Below are positions 23,787 to 33,475 of a stretch of 64,000 nucleotides of DNA, piece after piece. The stretch comes from Gnomoniopsis sp. IMI 355080. Lineage: Eukaryota > Ascomycota > Sordariomycetes > Diaporthales > Gnomoniaceae. Where the stretch lies: positions 1-64,000 of the forward strand of contig JAPEVC010000189.1 in assembly GCA_027946555.1 (NCBI GenBank). Direction: 5' to 3'. Made by a program: the position numbers and the translations under genes. Under the pieces are notes generated by a model. It ran no database searches and was not told the origin of the DNA. It saw only the letters and a list, made by a program, of their open reading frames with translations. Position 1 is the stretch's first letter; each line of letters begins with the position of its first letter.

Positions 23787-23936
23787 ATGGCAGTCAACGA
23801 CAAAGCCGCAGCAGCCATGCAAAAGGGCCGTGTCCAGGCCGCCAAAGCCAGGAAGGAGAAGAAGCTCGCCGCGCAGAAGCGCGCAGCTGTCGCGCGCGCT
23901 GGCAGGGTCAACAAGAAGACTACGGCCAAGAAGTAA
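23787..23936 (+). CDS. Small Ala/Lys/Arg-rich basic protein
   Basis: Hypothetical, 49 residues from ATG 23787, ending VNKKTTAKK. Almost entirely Ala, Lys, Arg and Gln, giving a strongly basic probable helix; the composition resembles a histone H1 tail or a small ribosome-associated protein, but I do not recognise a family. The frame is open upstream and contains an in-frame ATG at 23601 (MIWNSKLACFLSF), which would add 62 residues with few acidic residues and the arginine-containing GFSSRPPRP, reminiscent of a mitochondrial targeting sequence. Codon third positions in the basic part are strongly G/C, unlike the surrounding spacer, which favours real coding. Confidence 0.45.
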   Translation: MAVNDKAAAAMQKGRVQAAKARKEKKLAAQKRAAVARAGRVNKKTTAKK

Positions 23937-25221
23937 ATCGGGCTATCGGAGCTTGTTTTTTCTTTCTTTTTCTTGTCCCTCATGTCTTTCGATAACGTAC
24001 GCGTTATCATCGACGTCTTCACCCGGATGTGGGACGAGAGGGAACAAGTCGCAAGGATCTGTGCTATAGGGAGAATGGCTTATTGGGCTGATGATGCTGG
24101 AACGGACCACGGTGTTTGTTGACTGCCTTTCAGGTGGAGAATGTGCACACTTTGCAGCCTCGTTCGGCTAGCAACCGTTGGGAATCATAAAAAGAAAAAC
24201 CCACAATCGCACCACTACCTTTCACTCTTTCTTAAGTTCTCTGCTTACATGTATGGGATCACAGGCAATTTTGAGGGCCCACGCGCCGAGCACCGAAATC
24301 TGAGCCATTCACCCAGATGTGCAGGCGCAGGCTCAGACTTGCCTGCTGTCCAACCGCGACGGAGATACGCACGCGCCGTAAACCTGCATGATTTGACATC
24401 AAGTAGGGACTGAGGGTGTGGTCCTTGCCCAGTGCACAAAATGCACTGTTTTGAATGCTGGCATTTGAACTGGTTGGCTACTAGCTCTGGCAATCACGCA
24501 GTGCTATACGAGCCTAGGTAGGCACTCATGGCTCTTCTGCTGTTCCTAAGTCTCTTACCGAAGAGGGGATTAGACAGCGGCCTGCCATTTATTCTGCCAA
24601 TCTTCAATGAGTGGTGTTGAAAAAGAAGCCTTGTAAAGATCGCAACTTTTCGGGATGCACACACAGTATTACTTCAGCTGCAAACGCGCTCAACTGTAGG
24701 CTGTCTGTCTGGATAGCGATTTGAACACAATAGTTTGCTGCCACCCATCTGGATACCTATCCAATAAATCGAATTTCATCTTGCGACTCAAATCCTTGAA
24801 GCTTACTACATAGTCCCTTTTGCTCTGAGTAATGGGCAATGGTGGAATCTGACGCATCTCCAGAATGAATGTCTCTTGATAACACATGTGATTCAGCCCA
24901 GTATCCCATCACTGACACATTGGTAATACATTTAGAAAGTAGGGCTATATACAACATCCAGTAGTATTAACTTGGAAATTCATAAGCAGGCTGAGCAGAG
25001 CTGTCACAAAGACCTACATATAGATAGGTGAGTGTTTCCCCACTATTTGGGGGGGAGTCATTCACCTGGGCTTATACCCATGAGCAATTGCCCCTCCTGT
25101 ATCGGACTGCTTTCTTGACTACTAGCACAAGGCATCTCAGGATCTATGTCTACATGCTAGAATTTTATCTGAAATACCATGGTAGAGGAATGGCAAAAGC
25201 CTAGAACGAGATCATCAAATC
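23937..25221. other. Intergenic, no gene seen
   Basis: Spacer between the housekeeping block and the metabolic block. Includes CCTAGGTAGG near 24513. No coding signal or RNA gene recognised. Confidence 0.6.
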
Positions 25222-26283
25222 ATGTCGTCCAAAGAATCAGAGTATACCAACGTTGCACCTGATGATGCTCTCAGGTTCGCACAGCGTCTCTTCGAGGCTC
25301 ACGGAGCATCCGCGTCCGACGCCAGGACCGTTGCCGACAACCTGGTCTCGGCCGATTTGCGCGGCGTCGACTCACACGGCATCAATCGCATACCATCCTA
25401 TCTCAAGCGCGTGCGCCAGGGTGTTCTGGACCCCAAAGCGCAGCCGACGCTCTCCCAAATCACGCCCGTCGTTGCTCACGTAGATGGTCACAATGCCTTT
25501 GGGGCTGTTGTTGCCAAGAAGGCCATGACCGCGGCATCGGACATGGCTGGCCTCTACGGCATCGGCATGGTCGCCTGCAAGAGGAGCAACCATTTTGGCA
25601 TGTCGGCGTGGGTGGTGCAACAGGCCATCGACGCAGGGGTCCTGTGTCTTGTGTTTACCAACAGCTCGCCCGCGCTGCCGGCGTGGGGCGGGCGGGAGCA
25701 GCTCCTCGGAGTGAGCCCTATTGCGTGCGGCGCGCCGGGCGAGCCGATCCCTTTTATCCTGGACATGGCACCTAGTGTGGCGGCCAGGGGGAAAATCTAC
25801 AAGGCGCTGCGCCGGGGCGAGTCCATTCCGGACGACTGGGCGCTGGATGGGGAGGGCAACCGGACCACGGATCCGGCCAAGGCGCTGGATGGCGGAGTCA
25901 TGCTGCCTATGGGCGGGCCGAAGGGATCGGCCCTGGCAATTATGATGGATGTCTTCTCGGGGGTGCTGTCAGGGTCTGCCTTTGCCGGGCATGTGGCTGG
26001 CCCCTACGACCCTTCACGACCAGGCGATGTAGGTCATTTCATTATTGCCTTGAAGCCGGATCTATTTGTGAGTGCGGAGGAGTTTAAAGAGAGGATGAAG
26101 TATTTGTATGAGCGGGTGGTCGGCTCGGACAAGATGACTGGCGTCGATCGTATCTACTTTCCGGGCGAGGTTGAGATTGAACGACGAAAGGACAGGCTCA
26201 AGTCGGGTATTCCGTATGCAAAAGAGGAGATCGAAGTCCTGAACAAAGAGGCCAGGGACGCCGGCCTCGATCCATTGGTGTAA
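25222..26283 (+). CDS. Ldh2-family malate/L-lactate-type dehydrogenase
   Basis: NAD(P)-dependent oxidoreductase of the bacterial-type malate/L-lactate dehydrogenase family (which includes YiaK, ureidoglycolate and delta1-piperideine-2-carboxylate/2-oxo-acid reductases). 353 residues, intronless, full family length. Visible motifs: RGVDSHGINRIPSYL at 48-62, the catalytic-region His124 in KRSNHFGMSAW, TNSSPALPAWGG, and the cofactor-side FILDMAPSVAARGKI and MGGPKGSALAIMMDV. First gene of three in tandem on the + strand with the IlvD/Edd dehydratase and a methyltransferase, suggesting a shared acid-degrading pathway. Lack of introns and strong G/C third positions would fit old bacterial acquisition, but this is not proof. 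The substrate is not predictable from these motifs. Confidence 0.9.
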   Translation: MSSKESEYTNVAPDDALRFAQRLFEAHGASASDARTVADNLVSADLRGVDSHGINRIPSYLKRVRQGVLDPKAQPTLSQITPVVAHVDGHNAFGAVVAKKAMTAASDMAGLYGIGMVACKRSNHFGMSAWVVQQAIDAGVLCLVFTNSSPALPAWGGREQLLGVSPIACGAPGEPIPFILDMAPSVAARGKIYKALRRGESIPDDWALDGEGNRTTDPAKALDGGVMLPMGGPKGSALAIMMDVFSGVLSGSAFAGHVAGPYDPSRPGDVGHFIIALKPDLFVSAEEFKERMKYLYERVVGSDKMTGVDRIYFPGEVEIERRKDRLKSGIPYAKEEIEVLNKEARDAGLDPLV

Positions 26284-26592
26284 TGAGGAGATATGGCTAT
26301 ACACTGATAGTGACACAAGTATTTTGTCGTATGGTATATAGTAGCTGTGGTTGGCGCTAGACATTACTGAACTTATACAATCTCAAAGGAGCTCTGTTAG
26401 TGGCCTAATTTGGTGAGGAACAGGTAGTGTGGGGGATGTCACAACGGGGGTTTATCCCCGGCGGCCGGTATCCAAACACGAGTGGGAATTCTCCGATTAC
26501 AAGCACTCAGCGCCCGAAGGCGTCATCGCATCCTCCAACATGGAGCGCATGGCATGTAACAATTTGTTGTGTCTTTCTTCCCAAGGTACAAC
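26284..26592. other. Promoter of the IlvD/Edd dehydratase gene
   Basis: Contains GTGGGG near 26428, which matches the CreA consensus SYGGRG, and an inverted GGGG-TTTAT-CCCC followed by CGGCCGG (about 26446-26466). These are candidate carbon-control elements by pattern only. Confidence 0.3.
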
Positions 26593-28789
26593 ATGGAAGG
26601 TCGGCACAACTCAACAGCCCACCATCATCAGGATGGCTCGGCTAGCAACTCTGGAGGGACAGAAAATGCGATACCAGCCCACCTCGCAGACTACGATCTC
26701 ACCCGTCCTATACAACCCGTGCGAGGCATGAGACAAGGACTGCCGAATTATGGCGACCCTCATTTTGCTCTGTTCCTCCGCAAGGCCTTTATCAAGGCGC
26801 TTGGCTACAGCGAAGATGCGCTCTCACGGCCAATTATAGGGATTGTGAATACCTTCTCAGCGTTTAACCCATGCCACGCCAACGTGCCGCAACTCGTCGA
26901 GGCGGCCAAACGGGGGGTACAACTAAATGGCGGGCTGGCCATGGAGTTTCCAACAATCAGCATCCATGAGTCCTTCTCCTCGCCCACGAGCATGTTCTTG
27001 CGGAATTTAATGAGCATGGATACAGAGGAGATGATCAAGGCGCAGCCCGTGGACGCTTGTATTGTCATAGGAGGTGAGTATTCTCACTGCCTGAAGTATG
27101 CTGTTGAGACCTGTAGTACTCACTCCAAGGATTGAGTTTTATACATGGCTCTGACCGTCAAGCAGGATGTGACAAGACGGTGCCTGCGCAGCTCATGGGC
27201 GGGATCTCGTCCGGAAAGCCAGTACTGCCTCTGATCACTGGCCCAATGATGCCTGGCAGCTTCCGAGGTCAGCGCATAGGCGCCTGTACCGATTGTAGAA
27301 ATAATTGGGCAGCCTATCGTGGTGACGAAATCAATGTCGAGGAGATCTCGGAGCTGAACGAGGAGCTTGCACCCACAGCTGGAACTTGTGGGGTGATGGG
27401 AACTGCATCTACGATGGCCTGCATAACAGCTACTTTGGGTCTTATGGATCTGAGGGCCGGCGCGTATGTATATTTCTGCTTTTGGTCTATTTCAACTCAC
27501 AGCAGAGATTCCCAGGTCTTGACGATCCGCCCTGATCTGGCCCTGGGCACTCAACGAAGGAGTTGAGGCCGCTTTCTTTCACTCTGGAGCTGCTGGAGAC
27601 TTCCTTGTCAAGTTCGAATAGGTCACTGACTATGTCTAATAGAACTGCACCCGCCGTATCAAGCACCCGCCTTCGCATCGCCGAAGAAACTGGCAAAAAC
27701 GCCGTTCAAGCAGCACTGTCCATCACAGAAGGGACAACAAGCCCTTTGTCTCTCACCACCGTCCTGAATGAAGCCTCCTTCCACAACGCCATTACCGTTC
27801 TCCAAGCGATTGGCGGTTCCACCAACGGCATCGTCCACCTCCTAGCCATTGCGAATCGGCACCCCAACATCGCAGGCAAGATCACCTTACAAACTATTGA
27901 CGATATCGGCCGTAACACCCCGCTGCTTGTGGATCTCAAACCGAGTGGCGATAATTACATGACTGATCTGCACAACGCAGGCGGCATGCTAGCTCTGTGC
28001 CACACGCTGCGGCCGCTACTCAAGCTCGACGCCCTGACAATCAGCGGGCAAACCCTGGGGGAGGTGCTTGATACCACGCCTTTCAAAACCTTCCCTCTGT
28101 CCCGCCAAATCATCCGGCCCCTCGATAATCCCCTGCACGCGTCCTCGTCGCTTGTCGTTCTCCACGGAAACCTCGCGCCAAACGGGGCTGTCATCAAAGC
28201 CAGCGCGAGCAAGTACCGTCACCTCCTCTCCCATCGCGGCAGGGCGGTTGTGTTTGCCGGCCCGGCGGACATGGCTGCGCGCATAGACGATCCTGACCTC
28301 GACGTCGAGGAGGACTCGGTCCTGGTACTGCAGGGGATTGGGCCGATCGGTTTCTTAAGCCCTGGCATGCCGGAGGCCGGGCTTGTGCCGATTCCTCGGA
28401 AACTGGCAAGCAAAGGTGTCAAGGACATGCTGCGGCTGTCGGACGGGCGCATGTCAGGCACGGCGGGCGGAAGTATTGTTTTGCATATCTCTCCGGAGGC
28501 GGCGATGCCGGAGAGTGTATTGGGGGTCATCAGAGATGGTGATGTAATTGTGTGTGACGTCGAGAAGAGAGTACTGGAGGTCGAGTTGAGCACCGAGGAG
28601 ATCGAGCGAAGGATAATGGAAAGAAGGGAGAGGTTCGATGGTAAGCGGGAAAGCCGTGGTCCAAGTGAGAGACGGAGGACGCCTACAAGGGGCTATAGGG
28701 GTCTCTATGAGCGCCATGTGAATCAGGCTGAGGATGGCGTGGATTTTGATTTCTTGACAGCGGGAGGAGCGCAACACATTGGCCTATGA
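26593..28789 (+). CDS. IlvD/Edd-family dehydratase (dihydroxy-acid or sugar-acid)
   Basis: Fe-S dehydratase that removes water from 2,3-dihydroxy acids. Exons 26593-27073, 27166-27463 and 27643-28789; introns GTGAGT...GCAG and GTATGT...AATAG; 641 residues. Splicing restores IGGCDKTVPAQLMGG and LRAGATAPAVSS, both family-typical. Candidate cluster ligands are Cys94 (AFNPCHANV), Cys162 (CDKT) and Cys235 (AGTCGVMGTAS). The C-terminal domain has GPIGFLSPGMPE and LSDGRMSGTAGG. NPCHANV and AGTCGVMGT also occur in pentonate and galactonate dehydratases, and the N-terminus lacks a clear mitochondrial presequence, so a sugar-acid dehydratase outside valine/isoleucine synthesis is at least as likely as Ilv3. 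The neighbouring dehydrogenase supports a catabolic role. Confidence 0.9.
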
Positions 28790-29060
28790 TCTGCCACATC
28801 CTTCTGGTGTGGGTGGTAGTAATATGACACTACTGATAAGGGCTACAGTCGTACGTCTGTTGGCTTGCCAAGGGAATAGCGACGGCATAGATTACAAAAA
28901 GAAAAGATAAATGCCGTCTCATTCGTAAAACTTAAACAGGCCGATGGCGGCCGGTGAAATTGGAGACCCCGATGAACGGTATACATATATCAGACATTTG
29001 CTGATATGGAAAGCCTCTACCCGAGAAGCCAGTGCTAAATTCGCAGAACAAAACACCACC

Positions 29061-30092
29061 ATGTCCCAAACAGCCACCAATACTCTCGCCACGTTCCAGC
29101 TTGTGGACGAAGACCGATGGGATACTTACATCAAGCACCGGCCGGGCTATCCTGACTCCATGTTCCAGCGCTGGCTTGACTACCACGGCGCTAATAATAA
29201 TCTCGAGTCCATCCATGATCTCGGCACCGGCGGCGGCGTCGGCCCCCTCGCCTTGCTGCAAGCCCTCCCCCGGCTCCGGGGCGATAGCTGCGGCGGCGGC
29301 AACAACACGCCCATCATCAAGATGGTCCACCTCTCGGACCCTGGCGCAGCCAACATCGCCGCGGCTGGCCGCAACCTCACGTCCACGCGCTTCCCCGGCG
29401 TCCACTTCACCTTCCACCGCGGCCGCGGCGAGGACCCCAACCCCAACGTAGGACCCGGCACCCTCGACATGGTGACGGCCTACGAGTGTCTCCACTGGAC
29501 GGACATTGAGCCGACGATGCGCAACGTCGCTGCGTATCTGCGACCCGGCGGGACGTTCGCCGCGGTGCACTACTACGCCGTGCCGCGCATTGTCAACAAT
29601 CCGACGGCACGCCAGGCGCAGCTCGATATGGAGGTACTCTATTCGCGCACGCTGGCGGAACGTGGCGCGCGGATGGACACCAAGCTACGGCTGCAGGTCG
29701 CCACGGGGCTGGACTTTGTGCCCATGGACCCGGACGTGTGGCAGGGCGTGGTGCGGCGGTACGTGAATGTGCGGAACCGTGAATGGATATGTGACGAGAT
29801 GCTGCTGGGGAGCGGCCTGACGGAGGCAGAGATCTCGGCGCGTGCGCCGCGGCGATGGATGGATTTTGCGAGGGAGAAGGAGGAGGTGGTGGAGCAGGAC
29901 TGGGAGGATTGGGGACGTCGCGGGGTCGGCGTCCAGGAGCTGCGCGAGTATCAGGCGGGAAGGATGCCCGGGGTATTTGATGATTTTGCCGAGACGGCCG
30001 AGTGGAAGGCGCTGGAGCGCGCGGTGGATGAGGGTGGTGGGCGGGTGGACGTGGAGATTCCCATGACGATGATTTTGGCGAGGAAGAAGTGA
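29061..30092 (+). CDS. SAM-dependent methyltransferase, trans-aconitate-methyltransferase-like
   Basis: Class I methyltransferase, 343 residues, intronless. Start chosen at ATG 29061 in the context ACCACCATGTC; the frame is open upstream to 28944 but that part is less protein-like. N-terminal DEDRWDTYIKHRPGYP is the typical opening of fungal TAM1/Crg1-like enzymes. Motif I is HDLGTGGGVGPLALL (Asp53), with an acidic SDPG after strand 2 and AYECLHWTDIEPTM as motif II. The C-terminal half is helical with WMDFAREKEEVVEQDW. TAM-like enzymes methylate carboxyl groups of small acids or lipids such as cantharidin in yeast Crg1; the substrate here is unknown. It ends 207 bases from the convergent MFS gene. 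Confidence 0.85.
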   Translation: MSQTATNTLATFQLVDEDRWDTYIKHRPGYPDSMFQRWLDYHGANNNLESIHDLGTGGGVGPLALLQALPRLRGDSCGGGNNTPIIKMVHLSDPGAANIAAAGRNLTSTRFPGVHFTFHRGRGEDPNPNVGPGTLDMVTAYECLHWTDIEPTMRNVAAYLRPGGTFAAVHYYAVPRIVNNPTARQAQLDMEVLYSRTLAERGARMDTKLRLQVATGLDFVPMDPDVWQGVVRRYVNVRNREWICDEMLLGSGLTEAEISARAPRRWMDFAREKEEVVEQDWEDWGRRGVGVQELREYQAGRMPGVFDDFAETAEWKALERAVDEGGGRVDVEIPMTMILARKK

Positions 30093-30299
30093 GGGTTGTC
30101 CAGTTTACTCTTGACGTTGGCGGTGGAAACACTCTTTTCAAGAGTACAATTAGATAGACTACGAGCTACACAAGTCCAACCTTCGGCAATGAATACATGT
30201 TGTGATATCTCGGGCTATGAAAGGAAGAATGCAAAGTACTCTCTGAGCAACATTCCTCGACCCTGGAGACAGCTCCATCAAGTCCACAAGCACTAGCTC

Positions 30300-32249
30300 T
30301 CAGTACGAATAACGAAACAAAGGCGACCGATCTCCGAGGACATCTAGCTCTTCCTCCGTATATGTACTCAGAATCTCGCCCTTGCTCAACTTCTGTCTCT
30401 TCCTGTTGATCCTCCAGTACCTCCACTCGACGAAACAAGCCAACACCACCCCTAGCCCAGCCAACGAGAAGGCAGTGCCATAGCCCGTCGGGTACGTAGG
30501 TGCCTCACTATCACGATACATAAAAGTGCCAATAATCGAGCCCACATTGCCCCAGCATACGTAGTACCCAATGCCGACGCTCCGCCTGCGCGCGGGCGCC
30601 AGGTTCGCAATCAGCCACGACTCCAAGGTGGGGATGATGGTGAACATGCCAGCGGCGGCGAGGCAGATGGCAAAGTACGTCTCGCCAATGTGCGCGTCCT
30701 GCGTCGGCGAGTACGCAAACAGCACCGCGTGTGCGACGACCGTCATCACGCCGCAGCCGATGGCGAGGTCCAGGCGTCGCAGCTTGTAGCGGTCCCACAG
30801 CTGTGCCAGGCCAAATGTCGCTACCAGGCCCATTGCGAACGGTGGGATGGTCAGGAGCTGGGCGATGGATGCGCTTCCTTTTGCAGTACCCCTGGAATTT
30901 TGGACTTTTTCATTAGCGAAAGTGAAGGAGTTGTATGTAGAGTAGATGGAGGCCCTTGACAGCCCACTGCATCAAGCAAGGCGGGAAATACGCACATGTC
31001 CCTCACGATCTGCGGCAGATTGAACTTCAGCGCCACGGTAGGCGCCGAGAAGCACATGTAAATCAGCCCCATAGCGAAGACGTTCCACGCACTGACCGCA
31101 CTCCATACCATCTTCCAGCTGTCTCTGTCAAGGAGGGCAATGTACTTGGCACCCTTCCCTTCTTCTGACACTTCGCGTTCGCGGCCGTGGCTCTTCCTCC
31201 CTGGGGTAGCCCGTTGGCGGACCTCGAGGTAGCGGATCTCCTCGGGACGAAGCCAGCGTCTCGACTGGGCCGGTGAGTCTGGTAGGAGGGCAAATCCGCA
31301 GATACCCACGATAACGCTCGCGAGCCCTTCAACAATGAAAATCCACCGCCAGGCGAGAAAGCCTCCGATGCCCTCCATATGAGCTATGGCGTAGGCGAGA
31401 AGCCCTGAAATGGCACCGGCGGCCCCATTACCGAAATATAACCCAGATAGGCGCGTTTGGGACTCCCGGGGAAGATACCAGACAGAAATGAGATATACCC
31501 CTGCGGGATACAGTCCGCCTCTGCCATTTTGTCATTATCAGTACATTAAGTACGTAAACATGATGGGTAGCATGGTAGTCCGCTTCAGACTAGGACAAAC
31601 ACTCACTCCAGGGCTCCGAGCACGATTCTCGCCGCAACCAGACCTTCGTAGGACTGGATGAAGCCATGCATCGTTGCTACCAGACCCCATGAAAAGGTCA
31701 AACCTCCCAAATACCAAGAGGGCCGCTTGACGTGGGCTAGGAATCAGTTTGACGGAATCACTGGGGATATGTAAAGACATCAACATCTGAGCATGATCAA
31801 AAAGGACTACAGGAGCTTCCACTTACCTGCAAGGATGTAGGTGGGATAGAACACGCAAAGCGCAACATTGTATCTGGAGCCATACAATTGTAGCTCCTCC
31901 TCCATGCCCTCAATTTTGGCGTTGGCAATGTTATTTCTGTCTAAGATGGCTAGAAAGTAGAGCATGGCCAGTACTGGGACTATGCGCCAATCCATCTACG
32001 AGATGGATTGCTAAATTAGCATTCGACTGCTGAAACCAACCAAGGCCTCTACAGACTCACCTTTCTAAGGATCTTCTTGTGAGCGGTCTTTGGGTACGAA
32101 ACGAGAAACTCAGCATCCTCCGAGCTAATGAGGGTCAAGTCATATTCTCCCGAAGAGCCCAGCGGTCGCTCACAGTCCGAATGTGCAGAGTCCTCAACGA
32201 GGACTTCGAGCACCTGCTCTCCGGACTTCGTAGTTTTGGAATCGGACAT
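30300..32249 (-). CDS. MFS transporter, anion:cation symporter (Dal5/Tna1-like)
   Basis: Plasma-membrane carrier of the ACS group (allantoate, nicotinate, biotin and other organic anions). Five exons: 32061-32249, 31827-31995, 31607-31736, 30996-31520 and 30300-30891; 534 residues, every junction in frame. Hydrophilic 60-residue N-terminus, then KMDWRIVPVLAMLYFLAILDRNNIANAK, whose LDRxNIxNAK is diagnostic of the group. Further family motifs are WGLVATMHGFIQSYEGL, GALEGGLYPAGVYLIS and AISGLLAYAI, and late YVCWGNVGSIIGTFMY. The C-terminus is a cytoplasmic acidic tail. It is tail-to-tail with the methyltransferase and head-to-head with the DHA1-type transporter, and would be the natural importer for an acid degraded by the adjacent dehydratase and dehydrogenase (inference). 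Confidence 0.9.
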
Positions 32250-33475
32250 GGCAGCGGGAGCAGTGCAGTAGAGTTCATTATGCCAAATAATTCTCCAACA
32301 GCAGAGCAGATGGTGTTGTCGTCTTATATGTACCCATTGGCATAAAGTTTGTAGTTGGAATTACTAAAGTTGACTTCGAACGGTGCGTCGCCACTTAGAT
32401 GATGGACGCCGCGAGTGCGAAACCTTATGTGTCTACTGTGTACATAGAACGCTCCATCGTGAAGATATAACAACATTGCTCCGCTTGGACGACTCCACGA
32501 TTGGTCGAAGTCGTGAGCCGCCGAGCTTTAGCCAAGTGTCCTAATAAGAATGGGATGGATATTTGAACAGCTTGTGGACCGTGCCCTTTGGAAGTCTGCC
32601 TGGACAACGTCTTTTTTGCATGCGGGTTTGTCTATGGAACTTCACTAGCCTAGGAAAAGCAAATCAACACAGAGTGCTATTAGTGCCCAGGGCAACTGCA
32701 ATTCAATCACACTGTATCCCAACAGAGATTGTCCCACATGTGATTGCAAATAAACTACGACACAATGTGCACTTTTCACTTGTTTAATATTCGTTTATCT
32801 ACGTGAACTACTGCATGAAACCACTAGTAATTTTTCTGATATGGGATGGTCCTCTGTGGCCCCTATCTTCGGCAATTTTTTTTGTGTGAAGGGACTGTGA
32901 AGAGACCAGCGCTTGGTAAAAGTCGATTCCGGTCCTAAGAAGCCCGAGACACTGGAAGGAGCGCATTAAAGTAGTCGTCGCAGCCTTCTATCTTAGGGAA
33001 TTCGGTTCCTCTCACCTTTTTCCCTACGAGTCCTATGTGCCATAAAATCATATGTCCAAGATCGGAATGTCAAGAATGTCAGAAGGCCAAGCCATCATTC
33101 TTCTGACCGACGCCGACGCGGCGACGCCGTCGCCGTCCGGGGCCGTGGCGGAATGGGCAAGGATGCTCGGTGCCGCATCGGCGTACATGTGGCCCATGGA
33201 ACTCTTGGTGTGACGTCAGTATGTCCTCCTTTTCTTGCCGAGTGCCGTAGCATCAAGAAGTTTTCTCAAAAGGTGTGGGCTCGCTCTTTTCGAGAGGGTT
33301 CGAGAGGGGACGGAAGGTATGCCTGTTTGTATATAAGAGATCCACATTTGCACTGCATGGGAGGCGGTAGTAATATATACACAGATAGTTCTTCGTTGTC
33401 GCGATACTGCAAGTCAATTGCGCCAAGCCGGTTCCGCCAAGACACTTACCTTGTTATTAATCGTTCCACGAAGTT
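32250..33475. other. Divergent promoter of two MFS genes
   Basis: Shared 5' region of the ACS-type and DHA1-type transporters. It carries a GC-rich block at 33105-33175 with a perfect 7-bp inverted repeat (33119-33135). Otherwise AT-rich and without coding signals. Confidence 0.55.
33119..33135. promoter_or_regulatory. CGGCGAC-gcc-GTCGCCG inverted repeat
   Basis: Perfect 7-bp inverted repeat around a 3-bp spacer, with outward CGG and CCG triplets of the kind bound by Zn2Cys6 dimers, about 340 bases upstream of the DHA1-type transporter start. Regulatory role is inferred from pattern only. Confidence 0.3.

Noticed and set aside
26429..26592. Upstream ATG frames as a first exon of the dehydratase
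   Set aside because: Joining would need an intron of about 30 nt, below the splicing limit, and the ATG at 26593 gives a complete protein.
27464..27642. Mini-exon inside the 179-nt second intron of the dehydratase gene
   Set aside because: Direct joining of 27463 to 27643 already restores the family sequence LRAGATAPAVSS without a gap.
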